This document shows positions 1-9,711 of a DNA stretch of 64,000 nucleotides, piece after piece. Every line of letters begins with the position of its first letter. Position 1 is the first letter of the stretch. This DNA comes from DATFDN01 sp963756545 (GTDB lineage Bacteria > Pseudomonadota > Alphaproteobacteria > Acetobacterales > Acetobacteraceae). Below the pieces are notes generated by a model. The model was not told the origin of the DNA. It did no database searches and was given only the letters and a program-made list of their open reading frames with translations. The translations under genes and the position numbers were made by a program. The stretch is taken from NCBI GenBank assembly GCA_963756545.1, contig CAVWNY010000003.1, positions 558,001-622,000 of the forward strand. Reading direction: 5' to 3'.

Positions 1-1242
1 GACGTGCGCGGGGTGCTGACCAACACCGTGCCGATCGACGCCTATCGCGGTGCCGGCAAGCCGGAGGCGAACTACCTGATCGAGCGGCTGGTCGATGCCG
101 CCGCGCGCGCCCTGTCGCTCGACCCGTTCGTGCTGCGCCGGCGGAACATGATCGCGCGCTTCCCGCACCGGAGCGCGCTCGGCATCACTATCGACGGCGG
201 CCGCTTTGTTGCCAACCTCGACGCCGCCGAGATCGCCGCCGATCCAGCCGGCTTTGCCGCCCGACGCACCGCGTCGGCGCGGCGCGGAATGCGGCGCGGC
301 CTGGGCGTCGGCTGCTTCCTGGAAACCGCACGCGGCCAGCCGCACGAGGCGGCCGAGATCCGGTTCGACCCGGGCGGCACGGTGGCGCTGATCGTCGGCA
401 CGCAATCGAATGGTCAGGGTCACGAGACGGCGTATCCGCAGATCGCCGCCGACCTGCTGGGCCTGCCGTTGGAGGCATTCCGCTACGTGCAGGCCGACAC
501 GCGGGCGGTCGCGACCGGCGGCGGGCATGGCGGGGCGCGCTCGATGCACATGGGCGGAGCGGCGCTCGTCCGCGCGATCGAGGCGGCGATCGAGAAGGGC
601 CGTGCGGTCGCGGCGCGCCTGCTGCAAGCCGCGCCCGCGGCCGTGACGTTCGAGGCCGGCCGGTTCACCACGCGCGATGGGCGCGCCGCCGGCCTGCTCG
701 ATGTCGCGCGCGCCGCGCCCGACTTCGACGCAAGTCTCGACACGCGCGCGGACGTCGCCGACGCCGCGTTCACGTTTCCCAACGGCTGCCACGTCGCCGA
801 GGTCGAGGTCGATCCTGCGACCGGCGCCGTGACGTTGGAGCGCTATCTCGCCGTCGATGATTTCGGGCGGCTCATCAACCCCATGCTCACCGCCGGACAG
901 GTGCAGGGCGGCGTGGCGCAGGGGATCGGCCAGGCGTTGCTGGAGCGGACCGTGTACGACACCGCGAGCGGGCAACTGCTCAGCGGCAGCTTCATGGACT
1001 ACGCGATCCCGCGCGCCGACGATCTGCCGTCGCTTGATGTTTCCCTGCCCGGCACGCCGACCGAGGCGAACCCGCTCGGCGTCAAAGGCTCGGGCCAGGC
1101 CGGCGCCATGGCCGCGCCGCAGACGGTGCTGAACGCGATCCTCGACGCGCTGGCCCCGCTCGGCGTCGCGCATCTCGACATGCCGGCAACCCCCGAGGCC
1201 GTGTGGCGCGCGATCCGCTCAGCCGGTGCGCAGCAGGCGTGA
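1..1242 (+). CDS. Xanthine dehydrogenase family molybdopterin-binding subunit, C-terminal part (5' end outside window)
   Basis: This is the large molybdenum-cofactor subunit of a xanthine dehydrogenase/CO-dehydrogenase-like hydroxylase. Only the last 413 residues are present, open at the left edge. The AYRGAG motif near the start is the form II (CoxL-like, non-CO-dehydrogenase) active-site loop. GTQSNGQGHETAY and GGGHGGARSMH segments fit the cofactor-binding domains. The family's GxKGxGEAG loop reads GVKGSGQAG here, so glutamine (codon 1096-1098) replaces the glutamate that acts as base in xanthine oxidase and CO dehydrogenase. The substrate cannot be told. The small FeS and FAD subunits may lie to the left. 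The 3' end overlaps the convergent metallopeptidase gene by 24 bases. Confidence 0.9.
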   Translation, partial: DVRGVLTNTVPIDAYRGAGKPEANYLIERLVDAAARALSLDPFVLRRRNMIARFPHRSALGITIDGGRFVANLDAAEIAADPAGFAARRTASARRGMRRGLGVGCFLETARGQPHEAAEIRFDPGGTVALIVGTQSNGQGHETAYPQIAADLLGLPLEAFRYVQADTRAVATGGGHGGARSMHMGGAALVRAIEAAIEKGRAVAARLLQAAPAAVTFEAGRFTTRDGRAAGLLDVARAAPDFDASLDTRADVADAAFTFPNGCHVAEVEVDPATGAVTLERYLAVDDFGRLINPMLTAGQVQGGVAQGIGQALLERTVYDTASGQLLSGSFMDYAIPRADDLPSLDVSLPGTPTEANPLGVKGSGQAGAMAAPQTVLNAILDALAPLGVAHLDMPATPEAVWRAIRSAGAQQA

Positions 1243-1953
1243 GCCGTCGCTGCGAAGCCACAAGATGGCTTCAGCGGCGTGCGGCGTGAGGCGGTCCACC
1301 AGCGCCCAGAACCGCTTGCCGTGGTTCATGTGGCGCAGATGCGCGACCTCGTGCGCGGCGACGTAGTCCTGCACGAAGGCGGGCGCCATCACCAAGCGCC
1401 ACGAGAACGCCAGCGAACCGTCCGACGCGCAGCTTCCCCAGCGGGTGCGCGTATCCTTCACCGACAACCGGCGCGGCACCGCGCCGATGCCCGCCGCCTT
1501 CGCCGAGACCAGCACGGTCAGCCGCCGCCGCGCTTCCGTGCGGAGGAAATCGAGCACGCGACGTCGCAAAAACTCGGGCGCGCCGCTCACGCGCAGCTCG
1601 TCCGCCTCGACCCAGGCGCCACGGCGCGCGGCGGGGATGTGGCGGATGCGGTGCGGCCGGCCATCGATCGGAACGGTCGCCCCGTCAGTGAACGGCACCG
1701 CGCTCGGTAGTTGCGCCAGCCGGTCTCTCACCCACTCGGCATTGCTCATTAGCAGCGCCACGCCCGCGCCGCGCGCCGCGCGCATCGGCAACGTGACCAC
1801 GACGGCGCCGCCGCACGGGTCGATGCGCAGGCTGACGCGCCGCGCGCGTGGGCTCCGCCGCCACTCGATCTGCGCGGGCCCGCCGGGCAGCGGGATCATC
1901 TCGGCGTGCGGCTCCATCCTCGCCAGCAAGCGGATGGCGGTCCGATTCGTCAA
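1219..1953 (-). CDS. YgjP/DUF45-type M48-like metal-dependent hydrolase
   Basis: A 244-residue protein of the YgjP (DUF45, SprT-like) family. The C-terminal third carries HEVAHLRHMNH, which contains the HExxH zinc motif plus a third histidine, followed by the family's typical KRFW. An upstream TRWGSC segment is also characteristic. The N-terminal half is the usual beta-rich DUF45 region. Cellular role is poorly defined for this family; it is predicted to be a cytosolic zinc peptidase. A second ATG twelve codons in (at 1917) is an alternative start, because the first residues are weakly conserved in such proteins. It converges on the molybdenum subunit gene with a 24-base 3' overlap. Confidence 0.85.
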   Translation of the reverse strand: MTNRTAIRLLARMEPHAEMIPLPGGPAQIEWRRSPRARRVSLRIDPCGGAVVVTLPMRAARGAGVALLMSNAEWVRDRLAQLPSAVPFTDGATVPIDGRPHRIRHIPAARRGAWVEADELRVSGAPEFLRRRVLDFLRTEARRRLTVLVSAKAAGIGAVPRRLSVKDTRTRWGSCASDGSLAFSWRLVMAPAFVQDYVAAHEVAHLRHMNHGKRFWALVDRLTPHAAEAILWLRSDGSRLLRTG

Positions 1954-2020
1954 TCATAATCAACGCGCGGCCAGGCGGGGCTGCGTTTGATCGGAGCCTT
2001 GCGCGACCGGCCGGGTCGGA

Positions 2021-4192
2021 TCAAGCCGGCCCGGCGCGCATCAGCTCCGCCGAGCGCACCAGGCTGCGGGTCTCGACCACGGCCCGATCGCCCCGGGTCA
2101 CCTCGACCCGGGTGGCGCCGTCCTCGCGGACGAAGCGCACGTCGAGAACGTGGCAGCCCACGCGCAGATCGAGCAACTCGATCTCCGGCAGCCACTCGGG
2201 CAGCCACGGATCGACATACAGGCGCTCGTTCGGGGCGTCCGGCTGAATGCCGAGCAGCGCCTGCACCAGCATGAAGGCCGAACCTGCCGCCCAGGCCTGC
2301 GGGACGTTGGCCCCCAGGTACTGCACGGGGAAGCCGCCGTCCTGGCGCTGCACGCCGGCATAAAGTTCGGGGATTTGGCTTATTTGAAAGTGGCTGGCGG
2401 CGGAGGTGATGTCGTGCGCGATCTCGGCCGCCTCGGCGTGAAAGCCGTACCGCTTGAAGCCCTCCGCGATGATGCCGTTGTCGTGCGGCCAGACCGAGCC
2501 GTTCTGGTACGAATAGGGATTGAACGCGGGATGCTCGGCCGACAGCGTGCGGATGCCCCAGCCGCTGTTCATGTCGGGCGCCATCAGCCGCCGCACCACG
2601 CGCGCGGCCCGGTCGGGCGGCACGATGCCCGAGAACAGGCAGTGGCCCGGGTTTGATGCGACGCTCAGCACCTTCCGCTTCTCGCCGTCCAGGAGATAGG
2701 CGTAGAAGCCGGTCTCCTCGTCCCAGAACGCCTCGTTGAAGCGATCGAACAGACGGTGCGCCTTGGTGCGCAGCCGCGTCGCGCGGTCGGGTTTGCCCAG
2801 GCAGTCAAAGATCTCCGCCATCCGCAGCCAGGCGTCATAGACGTAACCCTGCAACTCGCAGAGCGCCTTCGGACCCTTGACCGGCGTGCCGTCGGGATAG
2901 CGTACGGCGTCCCCGGCGTCCTTCCAGGCGAGGTTCTCGTATCCCGCCGGGGAGCGCGTCTGGTACTCTTGGAATCCGTCGCCGTCGCGGTCGCCCCAGT
3001 TGTCGATCCAGTCGAGGCAGCCCTCCGCGTGGCCCAGATGCCGTTCCAGCAGCCCGCGGTCGCCGGTCGCCCGCCAGGCAGCGTGCAAGGTGATGAGATA
3101 GAGCGGCGTCGCGTCGGCGGTGCCGTAATAGGGCGTGTGCGGGATGAGCTTGAAATGTGCGAGTTCCCCATAACGCAACTCGTGCAGGATCTTGCCCGGT
3201 TCGGCATCGCGGTAGTCGTCGCGCCCCTTGGCCTGCCACTGTCCCAGCACGTCCAGCGCGCCGCGCGCGAACTCCGGGTACACGAGGATCGTCTGAAGGG
3301 ACACGATCAGGCTGTCGCGGCCGAACAGGGCGAGGAACCACGGCAGCCCGGCGGCCGGGACGAACACCATGTGGTCCGTCCCGGCCAGCGGCAGGCGGAG
3401 CGCCGCCATGTCGTCCACCGCCTGGTGGTAGAAGTCATGGAAATCTTCAGTGGACGTTTTGACCTTCAGCACGCGCCGCCGCCACTCCCGCCGCTCCTCC
3501 GACTGATGAGAGGTCTCGGAGGTGTCAGGGCACGCATGCGGGGCGCGGAACTGCTTCGCGCCGTCGTCGAAATCGTAGAGCAGGCAGGTGTGCCAGGTGC
3601 GCCCGGGCTCGATCTGCACCCCGAAGCTCAGCCGGCCGTTGGCATACACGGGCTCCGAGCCGCTGCGCTTGGCGGTGATGCTGATCGCGCGCATGAAATC
3701 GCGGTTGCGATAGGTCGTGGCGAGCCGCCAGCGCGCGCTCGACCATTCGGTCGTGATGCGGCCGCGGCGGACGATGGTGCCCTGCTTGACCTCGAAGATG
3801 TCGGCGAAGTCGGCCCGGATGCTGATTTCAAGGTTGAATCGAACTGGCCGGAGCCCAAAATTCGTGATGTCGATGTCCTCGTGCATGCCGTCCGTCATCA
3901 TGCGGCTGTTGACCAGGGACAGGCTGTGCTCCGCGATCGGCCCGTCCTCGGTGATGAAGCGCCGATTGGTCAGGAACATCCGCGCGCAGTCATGGGTCAA
4001 CGGGCCGCCGTTGAGCAGGTCCCATTCCTCGCCGTTCGCCTGGATGTCCCACACGCTGAGTATGCGCGTGTCATAGAAATAGAGGCCGTGATCGGTGGGG
4101 TACGTGATCTGGCCGTTCGGCTCGGTGACCAGCACCGCGTGGCCGTGGTGGATCGTGATCTGCGGCGGACCGACCTGGACCTTGAAGGCCAT
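2021..4192 (-). CDS. Glycogen debranching enzyme-like amylo-alpha-1,6-glucosidase
   Basis: A 723-residue protein with an N-terminal beta-sandwich glycogen-debranching domain (about residues 1-220) and a C-terminal (alpha/alpha)6 glucosidase-like barrel (about 260-690). Recognisable barrel segments are FGRDSLIVSLQ, HELRYGELAHF, the GTADATPLYL stretch and NGSVWPHDNG near the end. Proteins of this type cleave alpha-1,6 branches in glycogen or related glucans, or trim trehalose-like glucans. No GlgB, GlgX or GlgP gene is nearby, so the substrate is inferred from the family only. The start at 4192 fits the family's N-terminus. It lies downstream of aceA on the same strand but is separated by 241 bases of repeat-rich sequence, so it probably has its own promoter. 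Confidence 0.88.
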   Translation of the reverse strand: MAFKVQVGPPQITIHHGHAVLVTEPNGQITYPTDHGLYFYDTRILSVWDIQANGEEWDLLNGGPLTHDCARMFLTNRRFITEDGPIAEHSLSLVNSRMMTDGMHEDIDITNFGLRPVRFNLEISIRADFADIFEVKQGTIVRRGRITTEWSSARWRLATTYRNRDFMRAISITAKRSGSEPVYANGRLSFGVQIEPGRTWHTCLLYDFDDGAKQFRAPHACPDTSETSHQSEERREWRRRVLKVKTSTEDFHDFYHQAVDDMAALRLPLAGTDHMVFVPAAGLPWFLALFGRDSLIVSLQTILVYPEFARGALDVLGQWQAKGRDDYRDAEPGKILHELRYGELAHFKLIPHTPYYGTADATPLYLITLHAAWRATGDRGLLERHLGHAEGCLDWIDNWGDRDGDGFQEYQTRSPAGYENLAWKDAGDAVRYPDGTPVKGPKALCELQGYVYDAWLRMAEIFDCLGKPDRATRLRTKAHRLFDRFNEAFWDEETGFYAYLLDGEKRKVLSVASNPGHCLFSGIVPPDRAARVVRRLMAPDMNSGWGIRTLSAEHPAFNPYSYQNGSVWPHDNGIIAEGFKRYGFHAEAAEIAHDITSAASHFQISQIPELYAGVQRQDGGFPVQYLGANVPQAWAAGSAFMLVQALLGIQPDAPNERLYVDPWLPEWLPEIELLDLRVGCHVLDVRFVREDGATRVEVTRGDRAVVETRSLVRSAELMRAGPA

Positions 4193-4229
4193 GCGGCGTC
4201 TCCCTGGAGGGCGCTTCGAGGAAGATACA

Positions 4230-4283
4230 CCACGGAGGCAGAGGGGTCATAAAGCGCGCCACGCGCCCTCGGCGCCTCCGTGG
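4230..4283. repeat. Palindromic repeat (family C), CCACGGAGGC...GCCTCCGTGG
   Basis: Perfect 10-base inverted arms at 4230-4239 and 4274-4283 are separated by about 34 bases, and the pairing extends imperfectly inward (AGAGGG against CCCTC). It sits just upstream of the debranching-enzyme start on the minus strand. It resembles intergenic REP-like palindromes and could form a transcript hairpin. One copy was seen in the window. Confidence 0.5.
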
Positions 4284-4320
4284 CGAACAATTTTCCCTCA
4301 TACCGACCGCTCTTCGGTTC

Positions 4321-4404
4321 CCCAACCCTCCCGCAAGAGGGGAGGTTCTTTCGCGCCGCTTGCTTCTCCCCCCCTCCCCTTGCGGGAAGGGGCGGGGAGG
4401 GGAG
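4321..4404. repeat. Dispersed pyrimidine/purine palindrome (family B), copy 1
   Basis: Two small inverted arms of the type CCCTCCCGCAAGAGGGGAGG and CCCCTCCCCTTGCGGGAAGGG are joined by about 25 bases. The same two-hairpin design recurs at 10709-10800 and 14992-15076, always between genes. It shows no coding capacity. It looks like a dispersed intergenic repeat rather than a specific terminator, although each hairpin could slow transcription. Confidence 0.55.
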
Positions 4405-4433
4405 CCCAGAGTCAAGACATCCGGCCGCGGACT

Positions 4434-5832
4434 TCAATCCCCGCTGGCTGCCCAGGCGTGAGCATGCACCAGGCCGTCATCGTACTCGTCTTGCGCCGCC
4501 ATCGATATCGTCTCTTCGTCTTCGTCATGAAACTGCGCGGCCTCGGTGCTGCCCGACAGCGCCGTCGTGGACGATTTGCCGCCCGAGATCGCCATCGCGA
4601 CCGCGTCGAAATAGCCGACGCCCACCTCGCGCTGATGCCGCGTCGCCGTGTAGCCGGCGGGCTCGGCCGCGAACTCCGCCTGCTGCAACTCGGAGTAGGC
4701 CTCCATCCCGCGCGACCTGTACTCGTGCGCCAGCGTGAACATCGACAGGTTCAGGCTGTGGAACCCGGCCAGGGTGACGAACTGGAACTTGTATCCCATG
4801 CGCGCGATCTCGCGCTGGAAGCCTGCGATCTTCTCGGCGGACAGCTTTTTCGCCCAGTTGAAGCTCGGCGAGCAGTTGTAGGCGAGCATCTTGCCAGGGA
4901 AACGCCGGTGGATCGCATCGGCGAACCGCTCCGCCTCCTCCAGATCCGGCTCGCTCGTCTCCCACCACAGCAGATCGGCATACGGCGCAAAGGCCAGGCC
5001 GCGGGCGATCGCGTAATCCACGCCCATGCCGGGGCGGATGCGGAAGAAGCCCTCGGGCGTGCGCTCGCCCGAGATGAAGGGCCGGTCGCGCTCGTCCACG
5101 TCGGTGGTCAGGAGCTGCGCCGAGTGCGCGTCGGTGCGGCACAGCAGCACGGTCTGCACCCCCTCGACGTCGGCGGCGAGGCGGGCGGCGTTCAGGGTGC
5201 GGATGTGCTGGCTGATCGGCACCAGCACCTTGCCGCCCAGATGCCCGCATTTCTTCTCACTGGCCAACTGGTCCTCGAAATGGACCCCCGCTACGCCCGC
5301 CTCGATCATGGCGCGCATCAGCTCGTAGGCGTTCAGCGGGCCGCCGAACCCGGCCTCGGCGTCGGCGACGATCGGTGCCATCCAATAGGTGTCGTCGCCG
5401 CCCTCGCTGACCGCGATCTGGTCGGCGCGGCGGAGCGCGGCGTTGATCCGCTTCGCCACGTTCGGGACCGAGTTCCACCGGATAGAGCGACTGGTCCGGA
5501 TACATCTGCCCGGCCGTGTTGGCGTCCGCCGCGACCTGCCAGCCGGAGAGATAGATCGCCTTCAGGCCGGCCTTCACCTGCTGCAACGCCTGATTGCCCG
5601 TCATCGCGCCGAGCGTGTGGACAAAGGGCTCGGTCTTGAGGAGGTGCCACAGCCGGGCCGCCCCCATCTCGGCCAGCGTGTGGCGGATGCGGAACGAGCC
5701 GGCCAGGAGCTCCACATCAGCCGGGGAGTAGTCGCGCCTTATTCCGGCGAACCGCTGCGGATCGACGCCTGGGAGGCCGATGGAGCCGCCAGCGCCGTCG
5801 GGGGCGAAGGTCGGGGCGGGGGTGGGGCGCAT
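4434..5832 (-). pseudogene. aceA: Isocitrate lyase, reading frame broken by one extra base
   Basis: Isocitrate lyase splits isocitrate to glyoxylate and succinate, the first step of the glyoxylate shunt. The N-terminal part (5832 down to about 5478) reads well through GLKAIYLSGWQVAADANTAG and SLYPV, then loses homology. The rest continues in another frame from NSVPNVAKRINAAL to the stop at 4434. One extra G in the coding strand (a C at 5475 or 5476 on the plus strand) explains it: removing it gives SLYPVNSVPNV. Downstream, the catalytic KKCGH motif (codons at 5241-5255, active Cys at 5247-5249) is intact, as is the C-terminus, with about 30 acidic residues beyond the usual end. Everything else looks functional, so this is either a very recent mutation or a sequence error. 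The corrected product is about 465 residues. Confidence 0.85.
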
Positions 5833-5877
5833 CGCGTGCTCTCCTGTGCGGGACTCGATAGGTTAATAATTCACATT

Positions 5878-5972
5878 GCGAGTGCGAAGTTCATCCCCTT
5901 AATGGCACTCTGCTGGTGAAAGATGTGTTCGGGTTAACGCCGCGAGCCGCGGATTTGTAAAGGATGTAAAAA
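5878..5972. promoter_or_regulatory. Divergent aceA / regulator control region with a candidate operator
   Basis: The 140-base gap between aceA (minus) and the regulator (plus) is A+T-richer than its surroundings. On the minus strand GAACTTCGCACT (5881-5892) resembles the RamB site, which I recall as (A/G)AACTTTGCAAA, with mismatches in the second half. A partial palindrome TTTGTAAA lies at 5954-5961, next to the regulator's ribosome site AAAGGA. The layout suggests the regulator controls both itself and aceA. The exact sites are a guess. Confidence 0.35.
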
Positions 5973-7370
5973 ATGAGCCGCGCCCTGATCGGCCGGACGG
6001 TGCGCCGGCTGCGTGCGGACAGGAGCCTGTCGCAGCAGGCGCTTGCCGGGCGGCTCGGCATCTCGGCGAGCTATCTCAACCTGATCGAGCACGATCAGCG
6101 CGCCGTCACGGCGAGCCTGCTGATCAAGCTCGCCGAGACGCTGCGCGTCGATCTCGCCACGCTCTCGGGGTCCGAGGAGCGCCAGTTGGAGGTCGGGCTG
6201 CGGGAAGCGTTCGCCGATCCGCTGCTCGGCGCCGGCGCGGTGCCGGAGGTGGAGGTCGCGGCGTTCGCCGGGGCCGCGCCCAACGCGGTGCGCGCCGTGC
6301 TCGCGCTCTATCGCGCGTGGCGGGTGGCGCGGGAGGATGCTGGGGGCATCGCGCTGCCGTCCGGCCGGCGCATCCTGTTGCCGACCGAGGAGGCGCGGGA
6401 CTTCTTCAATGATCGCGCCAACCACTTCCCCGAGCTGGAGGATGCCGCCGAAGCGATCGCCGGGGAGATCGGCGCGTCCCCGCACGAGATGAACCACGCG
6501 ATCGCCGAGCGCCTGCGCCGCGATCACGGGCTGACAGTCTCCGTCCAGCCGCTCGGCGGGGCGGAGCGCCGCTACGATCCCGCCAGCCGCAGTTTGGCCC
6601 TTGCCGAGACCCTGCCCCGCGAGAGCCGCGGTTTCGAGATGGCGTTCCAGCTCGCATTGCTGGAGGCGCGCGAGGCGGTCGAGGCGGTGATACGGGCCGG
6701 CAATCTGACCTCGGCGGATGGAGCGATGCTGGTCCGCGTCGGGCTGCTGAACTACGTCGCCGGCGCGATCCTGATGCCCTACACAGCCGTGTCGGGGACC
6801 GCGCATGAGTTGCGCCACGACATCGACGCCCTGGCCGCGCGCTTCGGCGTCTCGTTCGAGCAGGTATGCCACCGGTTGACCACCCTGCAACGCGACGGCG
6901 CGCGCGGCCTTCCGTTCTTCTTCCTACGCGTCGATCCGGCCGGCAACGTCTCCAAGCGCTTCTCCGCCGCCGGATTCCCGTTCGCCCGCTACGGCGGGTC
7001 GTGCCCGCGCTGGGTGGTGCATACGGCGTTCGCGCGTCCGGGCGTGGTTCAGGTCCAGGTGGCCGAGTTGCCGGACGGCGCGGCGTTCCTGTGTTTCGCC
7101 CGCACGGTCGATCGCCCCGCCGCGCACTGGGGCGAGCCGCGTCCGACGCATGTGGTGGCGATGGGCTGCGCGCTGACCCATGCGGGCGACGTGGTCTATG
7201 CGGACGGGCTGGAATTGGAGGGGGCGAAGGTGGGGATCGGCCTGTCGTGCCGCCTCTGCGACCGCCCGGACTGCCGGAGCCGCGCGTTCCCGCCGATCGA
7301 GCACCGGCTGGCGCTCGATCCGCTGGTGAAGAGCGCGAGCCCGTATCGTTTCGAGCAGCGGGGTGATTGA
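5973..7370 (+). CDS. Short-chain acyl-CoA-type XRE transcriptional regulator (RamB/ScfR/PrpR-like)
   Basis: A 465-residue regulator. Residues 8-65 form an XRE-type helix-turn-helix (RRLRADRSLSQQALAGRLGI, then SASYLNLIEHDQRAVT). The middle is an ImmA/IrrE-like (DUF955) domain without a zinc-binding HExxH, as usual for this group: the corresponding segment is AHELRHDIDALAARFG with FEQVCHRLTTLQR after it. The C-terminal DUF2083 domain includes several cysteines (SCRLCDRPDC), which may bind metal or sense acyl-CoA. Family members (RamB in Corynebacterium, PrpR in Mycobacterium, ScfR-type proteins in alphaproteobacteria) control glyoxylate or propionate pathways. Being divergent from aceA supports that role. 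A ribosome site AAAGGA precedes the ATG. Confidence 0.88.
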   Translation: MSRALIGRTVRRLRADRSLSQQALAGRLGISASYLNLIEHDQRAVTASLLIKLAETLRVDLATLSGSEERQLEVGLREAFADPLLGAGAVPEVEVAAFAGAAPNAVRAVLALYRAWRVAREDAGGIALPSGRRILLPTEEARDFFNDRANHFPELEDAAEAIAGEIGASPHEMNHAIAERLRRDHGLTVSVQPLGGAERRYDPASRSLALAETLPRESRGFEMAFQLALLEAREAVEAVIRAGNLTSADGAMLVRVGLLNYVAGAILMPYTAVSGTAHELRHDIDALAARFGVSFEQVCHRLTTLQRDGARGLPFFFLRVDPAGNVSKRFSAAGFPFARYGGSCPRWVVHTAFARPGVVQVQVAELPDGAAFLCFARTVDRPAAHWGEPRPTHVVAMGCALTHAGDVVYADGLELEGAKVGIGLSCRLCDRPDCRSRAFPPIEHRLALDPLVKSASPYRFEQRGD

Positions 7371-7378
7371 AAGCTCGG

Positions 7379-8617
7379 CTATGCCGCGGACACGTGCGCC
7401 GCGGGCCGCGCCCGCCTGCGGCTCCGCCAGTCTCCGGCCAGCGCGAGCAGAACCGTCAGTGCCATGAACACCACCGAGGAATAGAACACCCAGCGCGGCG
7501 CGCCCCGGTCCATGATCCATCCGGCCAGCATCGGCCCGACCGCGCCGCCGATGTTGAACCCCGTGGTGACGATGCCGAACACCCGCCCCGCCGCGCCGGG
7601 CGGGGCCGCCGCCCGCACCATCATGTCGCGCGACGGCATGATCAGGCCCGACAGGAACCCCGCCCCGGCCATCGCGAGGATCAGCAGCGCCGCGCCGGGA
7701 AAGACGGTGCCGATCAGCAGGGTCAGCGCCGCCGCGCCCGCGTAGCCCGCCGCCGCCACCTCGGCATGCCGGCGGGTCATGTCCGCGACGACGCCGCCTG
7801 CCAGCACGCCGGCCGCGGTCGCGAACAGGAAGGCGCTCAGCGCGCCATTGGCGAGCGGCAGACTGACGCCATAGAGCGCGCCCAGCGCCACCACAGAGAA
7901 GTTCTGGATGCCGCCGCTCGACAGACTGAGCAGGGTGAAGAAGATCGTCAGCCCCAGGATGGTCGGCGTGAACAGCGCCGAGGCCGGCACGGCCTGGGCG
8001 TTCGTTGGCTGTGCCGCGGCGGCTTGGGGGACCCCTGCGCGGTCAAGCCCGGTCGCGGCGAGCAGCGGCAGCGCGGCCAGCGGGCCGATCAGCGCCGCCA
8101 CCGCCAGCGCCGCCTGCAGCCCGGCGGCGCTGCTGACGGCGAGCATGATCGGCGGCGCGATCCCGCCGCCGATGTAGCCCGAGAAGGTGTGGAACGAGAA
8201 CGCGCGTCCGACGTGCACCGGTTGAATCACGGCCGATAGGATCGCGTAGTCGGACGGGTGATAGACCGCGTTCGCCACCCCGGCCAGCGCGGCGCCGGCG
8301 AGCAGGACGGGATAGCTCGGAAAGAGCGCGATCGCGCCGAAGGCCACGCCCGACAGCAGCAATCCGCTCGCCAGCACCCGCCGCGCGCCACAGCGATCGA
8401 CGACCCAGCCCATCGGCGCCTGCGTCAGCGCCGAGACGACGTTGAACAGCGTGAGCGCCAGGCCGAGTTCGACGAATCCCACGCCCAGCTTTGCCCGCAG
8501 CAGCGGGAACAGCGGCACCAGCACGAGATAGTGGAAGTGGCTTACCAGATGCGCGGTGCAGATCAGGGCGAGCGCCTTGACCTCGCCCGTGCCGCCTGCC
8601 GTCGGCTCTCTCATCAT
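7379..8617 (-). CDS. Major facilitator superfamily transporter
   Basis: A 412-residue, twelve-helix MFS carrier. The start is placed at the ATG pair at 8612-8617, giving MMREPTAGG; the frame is open further upstream but that part overlaps the dppF gene and is arginine-rich shadow. The loop between helices 2 and 3 reads GWVVDRCGARRVL, the MFS signature. Substrate is unknown; the sequence resembles drug or sugar efflux carriers of the FSR/YnfM type. It starts 17 bases after dppF stops, so it is probably the last gene of the dppD-dppF transcript. It converges on the regulator gene with an 8-base gap. Confidence 0.85.
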   Translation of the reverse strand: MMREPTAGGTGEVKALALICTAHLVSHFHYLVLVPLFPLLRAKLGVGFVELGLALTLFNVVSALTQAPMGWVVDRCGARRVLASGLLLSGVAFGAIALFPSYPVLLAGAALAGVANAVYHPSDYAILSAVIQPVHVGRAFSFHTFSGYIGGGIAPPIMLAVSSAAGLQAALAVAALIGPLAALPLLAATGLDRAGVPQAAAAQPTNAQAVPASALFTPTILGLTIFFTLLSLSSGGIQNFSVVALGALYGVSLPLANGALSAFLFATAAGVLAGGVVADMTRRHAEVAAAGYAGAAALTLLIGTVFPGAALLILAMAGAGFLSGLIMPSRDMMVRAAAPPGAAGRVFGIVTTGFNIGGAVGPMLAGWIMDRGAPRWVFYSSVVFMALTVLLALAGDWRSRRRARPAAHVSAA

Positions 8618-8634
8618 CCTCCGCCTGATCGCGC

Positions 8635-9710
<1,076 letters not shown>

Positions 9711-9711
<1 letters not shown>

